A DNA stretch of 64,000 nt, taken from assembly GCA_017381365.1 (NCBI GenBank), contig JAFOCI010000070.1, positions 41,596 to 105,595 of the forward strand, in the 5' to 3' direction. The translations under genes and the position numbers were made by a program. The DNA is from Treponema sp. (GTDB taxonomy: Bacteria; Spirochaetota; Spirochaetia; Treponematales; Treponemataceae). The notes under the pieces are model-generated. The model had not been told where the DNA came from, did no database searches, and saw only the letters and a program-made list of their open reading frames with translations. This document shows, one piece after another, positions 25,117-32,579 of the stretch (the first letter of the stretch is position 1; every line of letters begins with the position of its first letter).

Positions 25117-25948
25117 TTACAGCCTCCTTTTTAAGGGATTCAAGAGCAGCTTCCTTTACTCCAAGCGCTTCTGCAAGAAGTTCTGTGAAGTAAATTACAT
25201 CAAGTTTGCTGTCTTTTTTATTCTTAATAAGGTTATAGCGGCAGAGAGGGCAGCTTGTAACAAGAAGTTCAGCACCAAAATCTTCTGCGTTGTTCAAAAT
25301 TGCCTGAGCACGAGTTTCTGGAATTGATTTATCTTCAAACATAGTGTAGGCACCGCAGCATTCGTTGCGCTGAGCATAGATAACAGGAGTTGCACCAATT
25401 GCCTTGATGAAATCTTCAATAATCTGTGGATTTTCAGGATCATCAAATTTAAGTACATCACTAGGACGAAGGAGAAGACATCCGTAGTATGCACCAATTT
25501 TCTTTCCTGTAAGAGGATTCTTAACAGCTTTCTTTACATTGTCCCAGCCGATTTCGTCACGGAGAATTTCAAGGAAGTGAAGAACCTTTGTTTCACCATT
25601 GTACTGAATGTCATCAGCTTTAAGATAATTGTTAGCCTTAAGATTTGTGTTTTCGTCATTAATCATTGCATTGTTAGTCTGCTTCAAAACGTTGTAGCAG
25701 GCAGCACACAATGTAGCGAGATCCTGACCTTTATCACGGGCATCAGCCAATGAACGAACAGAAGGAAGCTTTGCAGCAACTTCTTTTGATGACATTGGGT
25801 AAACACCACCACAACACTGCCAGTCCTGGATTTCCTGAAGTTCAAAACCAAGAGCTTGTGCAGATGCGCGGGCAAATGCATCAAGTTCTTTAGCCTTGTT
25901 CTTTAATGTACATCCAGGGAAGTATGAATAGATTTTTTTATCGCTCAT
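25109..25948 (-). CDS. hdrB: Heterodisulfide reductase subunit B-like protein
   Basis: 279 residues with both CCG domains. The first runs from YFPGCTLKNKAK through DWQCCGGVYPM to LCAACYN (about 8-90). The second runs from GAYYGCLLLRP through RNECCGAYTMF to TSCPLCRYNL (about 153-245). In methanogens this subunit holds the non-cubane clusters that cleave the CoM-CoB heterodisulfide. A Treponema has no such cofactor, so its acceptor must differ: a protein disulfide, or direct transfer to FrdB/FrdA. The start overlaps the fumC stop by 4 bp (ATGA type), tying this module to fumarase. Confidence 0.92.
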   Translation of the reverse strand: MSDKKIYSYFPGCTLKNKAKELDAFARASAQALGFELQEIQDWQCCGGVYPMSSKEVAAKLPSVRSLADARDKGQDLATLCAACYNVLKQTNNAMINDENTNLKANNYLKADDIQYNGETKVLHFLEILRDEIGWDNVKKAVKNPLTGKKIGAYYGCLLLRPSDVLKFDDPENPQIIEDFIKAIGATPVIYAQRNECCGAYTMFEDKSIPETRAQAILNNAEDFGAELLVTSCPLCRYNLIKNKKDSKLDVIYFTELLAEALGVKEAALESLKKEAVNA

Positions 25949-27336
25949 TTTTTTACCCCAGCCATTTCTTCAGGTTTAAATACTTCATCGAACTTTTCTG
26001 CAGTCAAAAAGCCAAGTCCTACACAAGCGTCTTTAAGTGAAAGATTTTCATCGTGAGCCTTGTGAGCAACCTTAGCTGCGTTTTCATAACCGATGTAAGG
26101 GTTCAATGCAGTTACAAGCATCAAAGAGTTGTAAAGGTTATGGTGCATCTTTTCTTTGTTAGCTTTAATTCCAACAGCACAGTTATTATTAAAGCTCATC
26201 ATAGCTTCTGCCATAAGGCGGCAAGACTGGATGAAGTTGTATGCGATTACAGGCATGAAAACGTTCAATTCAAAGTTACCCTGAGAAGCTGCAAATCCAA
26301 CTGCGGCATCGTTACCCATTACCTGAACTGCAACCATAGTTACAGCTTCACACTGAGTTGGGTTTACTTTTCCCGGCATGATTGAAGAACCTGGTTCATT
26401 TTCAGGAATAAAGATTTCTCCAAGACCATCACGTGGACCAGAAGCAAGCCAGCGAACGTCGTTTGCAATCTTCATCATATCTGCAGCAAGAGCTTTTACA
26501 GCACCGTGAGCAAATACAAGTTCGTCTTTTGAAGTAAGAGCGTGATATTTATTAGGAGCAGTGATAAAGTTCTTTCCAGTAAGCTTAGAAACTTCTTCTG
26601 CAACCTTTTCATCAAATCCTTTAGGTGCGTTAAGACCAGTTCCTACAGCTGTACCACCAAGAGCAAGCTGTTTAAGGTATGGAAGAGAAGAAAGGATCAT
26701 TTCTTTATCACGTTCAAGGGAAGTACGCCATCCAGAAATTTCCTGTGTAAAAGAAATAGGTACAGCATCCTGAAGGTGTGTACGACCACTTTTTACGATA
26801 CCTTCATTTTCTTTTTCAAGACGTTTGAAAGTTTCTACGAGTGTGTCGATTGCTGGGATAAGTTTGTCTTCAAGTACACATACAGCAGAAATATGAAGTG
26901 CTGTAGGGAATGTGTCGTTAGATGACTGGCTCATGTTGATGTCATCATTAGGATGAAGAATTTTTTTACCAGCAATTTCATTACCGCGGTTAGCGATAAC
27001 TTCATTAGCATTCATGTTAGACTGAGTACCAGATCCTGTCTGCCATACAACGAGAGGGAAGTGGTCGTTCAGTGAACCAGATACAACTTCTTCACAAGCT
27101 TTTTCAATTGCCTGAAGTTTTTCAGAAGTCATCTTTTCTGGCTTAAGGGCGTTGTTAGCTCTTGCTGCTGCACGTTTAAGGTAGCCGAAAGCTTTTGTGA
27201 TTTCGCGAGGCATAGTTTCGATGCCAACACCAATCAAGAAGTTTTCGTGACTGCGTTCAGTCTGTGCTGCCCAATATTTGTCAGCTGGAACTTTTACTTC
27301 ACCCATTGAGTCATGCTCAATACGAAAGTTCTCCAT
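25945..27336 (-). CDS. fumC: Fumarase, class II
   Basis: Oxygen-stable fumarate hydratase, fumarate + water <-> malate. 463 residues, normal length. Motifs: QTGSGTQSNMNANEV (about 104-118), GRTHLQDAVPISFTQE (about 187-202) and the superfamily signature GSSIMPGKVNPTQCEA (about 317-332). Start supported by TAGGAGAAC upstream. It precedes and overlaps hdrB, so in this operon it probably works in the reductive direction, making fumarate for FrdA. Confidence 0.96.
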   Translation of the reverse strand: MENFRIEHDSMGEVKVPADKYWAAQTERSHENFLIGVGIETMPREITKAFGYLKRAAARANNALKPEKMTSEKLQAIEKACEEVVSGSLNDHFPLVVWQTGSGTQSNMNANEVIANRGNEIAGKKILHPNDDINMSQSSNDTFPTALHISAVCVLEDKLIPAIDTLVETFKRLEKENEGIVKSGRTHLQDAVPISFTQEISGWRTSLERDKEMILSSLPYLKQLALGGTAVGTGLNAPKGFDEKVAEEVSKLTGKNFITAPNKYHALTSKDELVFAHGAVKALAADMMKIANDVRWLASGPRDGLGEIFIPENEPGSSIMPGKVNPTQCEAVTMVAVQVMGNDAAVGFAASQGNFELNVFMPVIAYNFIQSCRLMAEAMMSFNNNCAVGIKANKEKMHHNLYNSLMLVTALNPYIGYENAAKVAHKAHDENLSLKDACVGLGFLTAEKFDEVFKPEEMAGVKK

Positions 27337-27366
27337 AAGTATAAGTTCTCCTAAATATTACGAATT

Positions 27367-27392
27367 GAAACCTGCGTTTTTTCACAGGTTTC
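27367..27392 (-). promoter_or_regulatory. Hairpin between the mdh-like gene and fumC
   Basis: An 8-bp perfect stem (GAAACCTG at 27367-27374, CAGGTTTC at 27385-27392) has a 10-nt loop and no T-run after it on the minus strand. It may partly uncouple expression of the first gene from the rest of the operon. Confidence 0.5.
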
Positions 27393-27409
27393 TCTCTCTT
27401 TTTTATAAG

Positions 27410-28351
27410 TTAGAACTGAATCTGTTTGATTACGTCTTTCAAACAGTCAGCAGAATGACGGAGAGATTCAAGTTCAGAATCTGTGATTGGAGCAACAGCG
27501 TGTCCCTGAATACCGTCACCACCAATGATTGTTGGTGTTGAAAGACAAACATCAGAAATGCCGTATTCACCGTTCATAATTGTTGAAATTGTAAGAACAG
27601 AATTAGTCTTGTAGTTCAATGCTTCACAAAGTGTTGCAGTTGTAACACCAATAGCATAGTTTGTGCATTTTTTTGCAGCGATAATGATTCCACCAGATTT
27701 GCGGATGTAATCTTCAACGTCATCTTTGTTGAAAGTTGGAGCTGCAACGCCTTTCAAAGAATCTGCATATTTTTCTACTGGAATAGAACCGATGTTTGCC
27801 AGTGACCATGGAACAAACGAAGAATCTCCATGTTCACCGAAAACATAACCATGAACATTTTCCTGAGCTACTTTATAAGTTTCTGCGATACGAGCACGGA
27901 AACGAGCTGTATCAAGCATTGTTCCGGTTCCGAAAATACGGTTTTCTGGAATTCCAGAAGTTTTTACAAACTGATATGTAAGAATATCTACAGGATTTGC
28001 AACAATTACATAAAGTGCGTTAGGAGCTGCTTTAGTGATTTCTGGAATGATAGACTTTGTAATATTTACGTTAGTCTGAGTAAGATCAAGACGAGACTGA
28101 CCTGGCTTACGAGCAACACCAGATGTAAGGACTACAATATCTGAATCCTTTGCATCTACATAATCACCTTCGTGAATATAAACTGGACCAATAAATGGAG
28201 TACCCTGACGGATATCCATAGCTTCACCCATAGCTCTTTCCTTTGCGATATCAATCAAAACAATCTCTGAAGCGAGCTGTTTCAATGTTAATGCGAAGGC
28301 AATAGTAGAACCAACCTGACCTGCACCAATAATAGTAATTTTATTTGACAT
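27410..28351 (-). CDS. Malate dehydrogenase (LDH-like fold); may be labelled lactate dehydrogenase
   Basis: 313 residues, NAD-dependent 2-hydroxyacid dehydrogenase. Motifs: Rossmann start ITIIGAGQVGSTIAFAL, ANPVDILTYQF, and catalytic His in VFGEHGDSSFVPWS. The substrate-specificity loop reads SGVARKPGQSRLDL: an Arg stands where lactate dehydrogenases have Gln (position 102 in LDH numbering, AxQKPG), and Arg at that position selects oxaloacetate/malate. The overall sequence is otherwise LDH-like, so automatic annotation may call it ldh. Placement before fumC supports malate. First gene of the operon, with an AAGGAGACACAT ribosome binding site and a strong promoter upstream. Confidence 0.8.
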   Translation of the reverse strand: MSNKITIIGAGQVGSTIAFALTLKQLASEIVLIDIAKERAMGEAMDIRQGTPFIGPVYIHEGDYVDAKDSDIVVLTSGVARKPGQSRLDLTQTNVNITKSIIPEITKAAPNALYVIVANPVDILTYQFVKTSGIPENRIFGTGTMLDTARFRARIAETYKVAQENVHGYVFGEHGDSSFVPWSLANIGSIPVEKYADSLKGVAAPTFNKDDVEDYIRKSGGIIIAAKKCTNYAIGVTTATLCEALNYKTNSVLTISTIMNGEYGISDVCLSTPTIIGGDGIQGHAVAPITDSELESLRHSADCLKDVIKQIQF

Positions 28352-28418
28352 ATGTGTCTCCTTAACACAAACTTTCCATGTAAGATAACATATCTCTTAA
28401 TGGTAAACAATTTGAACC

Positions 28419-28443
28419 TTATAATGGTATCATGTCATTATAA
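28419..28443. promoter_or_regulatory. Inverted repeat overlapping the operon promoter (candidate operator)
   Basis: TTATAATG at 28419-28426 and CATTATAA at 28436-28443 are perfect inverted 8-mers around a 9-bp centre. The right arm covers the -10 box of the mdh-fum-hdr-flx-frd promoter. It does not match Fnr, Crp or Rex consensus sites. Confidence 0.5.
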
Positions 28444-28465
28444 ACCATTTTGTTCTTAATGTTAA
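28437..28465 (-). promoter_or_regulatory. Promoter of the mdh-fum-hdr-flx-frd operon
   Basis: On the minus strand TTAACA (28465-28460) and TATAAT (28442-28437) are separated by 17 bp. It lies about 85 bp upstream of the first gene and is the only strong promoter I see for the 11.6-kb operon. Confidence 0.75.
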
Positions 28466-28564
28466 CATTATTATTTATAAAATATTTTTTTAGACAAAGA
28501 AAATGATGAATATAATAAAAAATTGTTATAAAACGTTCATAATAAAAAAGTTATGTCAAGATAA

Positions 28565-28616
28565 AAAAAAGGCTTAGGAAAAACCTAAGCCTTATGGACG
28601 GTGAGAGGATCGAACT
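28565..28616 (-). repeat. 52-bp direct-repeat copy of the tRNA-Val 3' end and terminator
   Basis: Identical to 28759-28810: it contains the GGCTTAGG/CCTAAGCC hairpin and the last part of tRNA-Val (acceptor strand and part of the T-arm). The rest of the tRNA is missing, so it is not functional. The two copies are 194 bp apart. Confidence 0.85.
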
Positions 28617-28758
28617 TGCCTAAAATAGGAAATCCGTTAAAAAAAATTGCGACAGCAATTTTTAGGATTTACCTACAATTGGCTCGATGCAAGCAGAGCT
28701 TGCATCGCCGACCCAGTGGGGCGGGAGTTCGCATAGCAAACAAAATAATGTTAAAAAC
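28617..28758. repeat. Palindromic spacer between the tRNA-Val repeats
   Basis: 142 bp with no gene. It holds an inverted repeat (TAGGAAATCC at 28626-28635 with GGATTTACCTA at 28665-28675) enclosing a nested AAAAATTGC/GCAATTTTT stem. A second, perfect 10-bp hairpin follows (CGATGCAAGC at 28685-28694, GCTTGCATCG at 28698-28707, tri-nucleotide loop). It looks like small non-coding repeat elements. The rest of 28352-28899 holds only the promoter, tRNA-Val and its duplicate. Confidence 0.55.
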
Positions 28759-28764
28759 AAAAAA

Positions 28765-28787
28765 GGCTTAGGAAAAACCTAAGCCTT
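28765..28787 (-). terminator. Terminator of tRNA-Val
   Basis: GGCTTAGG-AAAAA-CCTAAGCC forms a stable hairpin right after the tRNA 3' end on the minus strand and is followed by T residues (the A-run at 28759-28764 read on the other strand). Confidence 0.8.
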
Positions 28788-28788
28788 A

Positions 28789-28862
28789 TGGACGGTGAGA
28801 GGATCGAACTCCCGACATTCTGGGTGTAAACCAGACGCTCGTACCAGCTGAGCTAACCGTCC
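28789..28862 (-). tRNA. tRNA-Val (anticodon TAC)
   Basis: A full cloverleaf can be drawn: acceptor GGACGGT/ACCGTCC, D-stem GCTC/GAGC, anticodon stem TCTGG/CCAGA around loop TTTACAC (anticodon TAC, reading GUA/GUG valine codons), variable region ATGTC, and T-stem GGGAG/CTCTC with loop TTCGATC. Total 74 nt including discriminator A; CCA is not encoded. Confidence 0.96.
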
Positions 28863-28899
28863 GTTGATGTTTTAATACTATCTTTTATGAAAAAAATAG

Positions 28900-29106
28900 T
28901 CAACATGATTTTTCAATTTTTTTTAAATTATTTATTCCAAAACCAAATTCATGATTTCCAGGAGTTGCAAGGTTATAACCTGTTTTGTTCATTAATTTAA
29001 TAATGCTTTTTCCTTTATCAAAGTAACTGTATGCTGTTCCCTGTATGGCATCACCTGCATCAACAAGAAAAACGTTGTTTCCTTTTGCTTTGTAATCTTT
29101 AACCAT
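28900..29106 (-). pseudogene. Fragment of a 5'-nucleotidase / cyclic phosphodiesterase (UshA family)
   Basis: 68 residues matching only the early part of the calcineurin-like phosphatase domain: FLVDAGDAIQGTAYSYFDKG and NLATPGNHEFGFG, the metal-binding GD and GNHE blocks. The usual N-terminal DxH motif, signal peptide and the whole remaining ~450 residues are missing. It begins 2 bp after the stop of the P83/100 gene and ends 37 bp before tRNA-Val. A degraded remnant is the best explanation; translation of this scrap could not give an active enzyme. Confidence 0.75.
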
Positions 29107-29108
29107 TT

Positions 29109-30707
29109 TTATTGAGAAATCTGCTTAAGATCTGATTTGTTCAATACGTACACTCTGTTATCTGAGCCGGAAATGATTACATTCTGTCCTGAAATTGTTA
29201 CTGGAGTTGCAGGTTTTGCAGAAACAGGAGATTTTAATTTGAGATTTAAGTCTCCGTCGTATTTTGCAAGGTAACTGTTTCCATTTTCAGAAATGATACA
29301 GTAGTATTCTCCGTTATCCTGTACAAGAACAGAATTTTCCGAAACAGTTTCATTACTTTCTTTAATAATTTCCATTGTATCTGGAGAAAGCTGAACGAGT
29401 TTTACGGCACCGTTACCGGAATTTTCGCCGGCAATGGCAATAAAATTGTCTCCTGCCTGGAACATTGTTCTGTTTCTGATGAATTTTACCGGACTTGATT
29501 TAATTACTTCCCCAGTTTTTGTATTTACTTTTACAAGACCAGAAAGCAAAGTCTGTTCGTCAACCAGCTGGATTGCAAATGCAGATGGGGCAGCAGCATT
29601 TGCAATTTCCTGTTTAATCACTTCCTGCTGGTCTTTTGCAATTGATTTTCGTTCTTCCTGAGCCTCCGAATTCTTTTTATCTGCAAATGACTGCTGTTCT
29701 GCAGCTTCAGCTTTAGCTTCTTCTGTTTTTTCCTGTTGTTCTTCTTCTGATTTTATCTGTTCTTCATAAGCTTCTTGTTTTGCGTCGGCTTCTTCCTGTT
29801 TTTTTGCCGCTTCTTCCTGTTTTTCCTGATTTTCTGGATCAGCTTCTGCTTCTTTTTCAGCTTTGTCAGCTTCTTTCTGTGCCTCATCAGCTTCTTTTTT
29901 AGCTTCTTCTGTCTTTTCTTTTTCTTCGTTCAGTTTTTTCTGTTCCTGAACAGCATTTTTCTGGGATTCCTGAGCTTTTTCTGAGGCTTGTTCAGCTTCT
30001 CGTTCTTTTAAATCAACCATATCTTTGCGGCTTTCAATGTTTTTGTCATCATCATCCTGCATGTGCTTTACTACTTGAGAATCGCTGATTACTGATGTAT
30101 CAACAGTGCTTAATCCACCGTCTGTAATGTCAAAAAGTGGAATTACAATCTGGGAATTTCCTGGCCAGTCTTTATAATTTACAGAAAGACCACATTTATC
30201 AGCGGAAAGGTTATCAAGAACGTCTTTCTTGTATTTATTCTGGAATGCTTCAAGATTTTTGTAGTAAACGGCATTATAGACTGTAATGAATACTGCAAGA
30301 GTTTCTGCATCTGATTCAGAATATCCGTAGGCACTGCTTAAGTATGCTGCGATAATATGCCGAAGGTTGTTGATGTGATCAACTGTTGCTGATTTTCCAA
30401 TGATAATAATATCTGCGTCTAGTTTTTCCTTGATTTCCGGATTGACTGCATGAATTACTGTATATTTTTCATTTCCGAAGATATTTTTCTTTGAAATATC
30501 TTCGGATATTACTGTACCCATGCTTGTACCAATTCCTTTAATACTGGCAAGGGAATCAATTTTTGAATGAGGACCTGAATAGTTCAGGAATACAATGGTT
30601 TCTGAATTTGCCGCACTCTGCAATTCCTGTCTGCTTACTTCTAGAGCAGAAAGATTAAAACTTAATGCAAGAACAGCTAATAATGTTAGAAATTTTCTGG
30701 TTTTCAT
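29109..30707 (-). CDS. P83/100-family exported protein
   Basis: 532 residues with a signal peptide (TRKFLTLLAVLALSFNLSALE). The N-terminal globular part (about 22-215) resembles the conserved domain of the Borrelia P83/100 antigen and its treponeme relatives. Residues about 215-375 form a long, highly charged E/K/A/Q coiled coil (EAEQASEKAQESQKN and similar). The C-terminal 150 residues look like beta-propeller blades (VQLSPDTMEIIKES; SDNRVYVLNKSDL). Its function is unknown even in Borrelia, where it is a periplasmic/protoplasmic-cylinder-associated antigen. GGAG ribosome binding site present. Confidence 0.82.
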   Translation of the reverse strand: MKTRKFLTLLAVLALSFNLSALEVSRQELQSAANSETIVFLNYSGPHSKIDSLASIKGIGTSMGTVISEDISKKNIFGNEKYTVIHAVNPEIKEKLDADIIIIGKSATVDHINNLRHIIAAYLSSAYGYSESDAETLAVFITVYNAVYYKNLEAFQNKYKKDVLDNLSADKCGLSVNYKDWPGNSQIVIPLFDITDGGLSTVDTSVISDSQVVKHMQDDDDKNIESRKDMVDLKEREAEQASEKAQESQKNAVQEQKKLNEEKEKTEEAKKEADEAQKEADKAEKEAEADPENQEKQEEAAKKQEEADAKQEAYEEQIKSEEEQQEKTEEAKAEAAEQQSFADKKNSEAQEERKSIAKDQQEVIKQEIANAAAPSAFAIQLVDEQTLLSGLVKVNTKTGEVIKSSPVKFIRNRTMFQAGDNFIAIAGENSGNGAVKLVQLSPDTMEIIKESNETVSENSVLVQDNGEYYCIISENGNSYLAKYDGDLNLKLKSPVSAKPATPVTISGQNVIISGSDNRVYVLNKSDLKQISQ

Positions 30708-30796
30708 TTTGACTCCATTGAATCTTTTTTTTTTAAAACAGAAACTATTTTCTTGTTTTCTGAATATTTAAAATAAATCTATCACCAATTATATAT

Positions 30797-32572
30797 CTAA
30801 ATTTTAAGACTTGCAATTTTTGTAAGTGTTTTACGGGCATATTCGTGAACAGAATTATCATATTGGGGATAAAAAAGGGAAGTAAGTATTTCTAGTCCGT
30901 GGGAATAAAAGGCAGGGCGTCCCATGAACCGACATATTTCATAGATTGCATCGCACATAGCAATAATTACATCTGATTTTGCGGCTGGCATTTTTTTTAT
31001 TCTGTAATCTATAGCAGAAAATATCTGGTCCTCTGGGTCAAAGCCGCATTCTGCAATGCTACGGAAAACAGCTGAAAGATTTGCGTCAGATTTTTCATTT
31101 CTGATAAAAAAGGCCAGGGTTTTGATAAACTGGTTTGTTCCAAAAGAATTCATCTGAAGAATAATATTTTCTACGCTTTCAGAATCTCGTTCAAAAATTG
31201 ATTGTTGTGCAAACTTCGGCCTGGAATTGCTCTGAAAAAGATAAGAGCGGTATGCATTTTCAAACGTGAGCAGGGCAGAAATATATTTTTTTTCCCTGAA
31301 TCCGTAATTTCCCTGCAAAAGTTCTTTTTTGCGGTTGTTTCCAGTGATTGTTGAATCAATCTTCTGCATGAAATCTGCGGCGTAAAAATGATTTTTGTCT
31401 ATTTCGTAATAATTTTCGTAGGATTTTTTTTGATGTTTTGTAACGCTTTTATTTTTCAAATTCTGCGTAAGCTTAAAGCTGCCAATAGCCCAGGATGTGG
31501 AGCATAATAAAAGACTGTCCTGGTCAGAAAAAAATATTTCATTCCATTTTGAGAAAATATCACCGGTCTTTGGAAAATCTTTTTCCAGCTTTATTTTTCC
31601 TGTTGTATCTGACAAAAGACATTTTGTATTTGATGCTGCAACAATTTCATTCTGATTTGATGTTTTAGAAAATAGTTTAAGATTTTCGAATGGAATCTGT
31701 ATGTCAAAAAAGTCAGAAATATGTCCGTCAGATAAACTGAATATTGCAATTCTTGTACAGTTTTCTCCAGAAACAGCAACGCAGCCCCTGTTTTCTGATA
31801 AAACCAGAAAAAATGACTTTTCGGCGGTTTTTGTATTGCTGAAAGCTTTGTCTTTATATGGAATCCACCATTTTGTAACTGTGTTTTCGCCTGATACTGC
31901 ACAGAAAGCAATTTCTCCTGTTTTCATTGAAAGTAAAAGACCTGAGTCACAGGATTTTGCTGAAATTATTTCATACGAAAAATTTATGTTTTCTATTATT
32001 TCTCCAAATGGATTTATGCGTATTGCTTTTGATTTTTCAGATTTTGAAGTTTCCAGAAAAACAAGAAAGGAGCCATCGTTCATTTCGTAAAGCTGACCAT
32101 TTTTTAAGTCAGGTGTTTCTATGCACCACTTGCATATTCCGTTTACTCCGTAACAGGCAATATTTTTTTTACCTTTCACAAGAATTCTTGAATCCCTGCC
32201 TGTAACAGGATTTTCTTCCGTCTGAAATGGAATTTTTGCAGTCCATAATGTAAGCCCGCTTGGGTTTACAAGAGAAAGATTCTTTTTGTCGCTTACGGTA
32301 AGAAGAAAATCGCTGGAAAATACCGTAAGAAGCGGCTCTGGATGCCCCGGAACTGGCCTTTCCCATAAAATTTTTCCAGAATTGGAACATGCTGTAATCA
32401 TCTTGCCGTCTGTAAGAACTGCCATTCCATAAGATGTCTGGCAGGGTGTACATACAGCTTTGCCACTGATTACTGCAGTCCAGTCAGCAGTTTGTGAGGA
32501 AAGTTCTTCTGAAATACAGAAGGTTGCACAGAATATAGAAATGATCAGACTAAAAAAAACATTCAGCTTCAT
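30797..32572 (-). CDS. Exported PQQ/WD-like beta-propeller protein
   Basis: 591 residues from the ATG at 32572; a longer reading from further upstream would overlap the methyltransferase gene and bury the signal peptide (KLNVFFSLIISIFCATFCIS). The body is made of repeated strands with the WD/PQQ-like pattern (TACSNSGKILWERPVPG, SLVNPSGLTLWTAKIP, CYGVNGICKWCIE), likely a seven- or eight-bladed propeller to about residue 400, and a helical C-terminal part (about 430-590). Probably periplasmic. Starts 8 bp after the methyltransferase stop and is probably co-transcribed with it. Function unknown. Confidence 0.68.
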   Translation of the reverse strand: MKLNVFFSLIISIFCATFCISEELSSQTADWTAVISGKAVCTPCQTSYGMAVLTDGKMITACSNSGKILWERPVPGHPEPLLTVFSSDFLLTVSDKKNLSLVNPSGLTLWTAKIPFQTEENPVTGRDSRILVKGKKNIACYGVNGICKWCIETPDLKNGQLYEMNDGSFLVFLETSKSEKSKAIRINPFGEIIENINFSYEIISAKSCDSGLLLSMKTGEIAFCAVSGENTVTKWWIPYKDKAFSNTKTAEKSFFLVLSENRGCVAVSGENCTRIAIFSLSDGHISDFFDIQIPFENLKLFSKTSNQNEIVAASNTKCLLSDTTGKIKLEKDFPKTGDIFSKWNEIFFSDQDSLLLCSTSWAIGSFKLTQNLKNKSVTKHQKKSYENYYEIDKNHFYAADFMQKIDSTITGNNRKKELLQGNYGFREKKYISALLTFENAYRSYLFQSNSRPKFAQQSIFERDSESVENIILQMNSFGTNQFIKTLAFFIRNEKSDANLSAVFRSIAECGFDPEDQIFSAIDYRIKKMPAAKSDVIIAMCDAIYEICRFMGRPAFYSHGLEILTSLFYPQYDNSVHEYARKTLTKIASLKI

Positions 32573-32579
32573 TTTATGG

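Noticed and set aside
25109..25948. HdrB as a true methanogen-type CoM-CoB heterodisulfide reductase subunit.
   Set aside because: The surroundings are bacterial, with no coenzyme M/B genes; only the fold and clusters are shared.
27410..28351. Calling the first operon gene L-lactate dehydrogenase.
   Set aside because: The specificity loop has the malate-type Arg and the gene precedes fumC; overall LDH similarity alone is not decisive.
29775..29984. A Phe-rich hydrophobic frame opposite the P83/100 gene.
   Set aside because: It is the mirror of the Glu/Lys codon-rich coiled-coil region and not a membrane protein.
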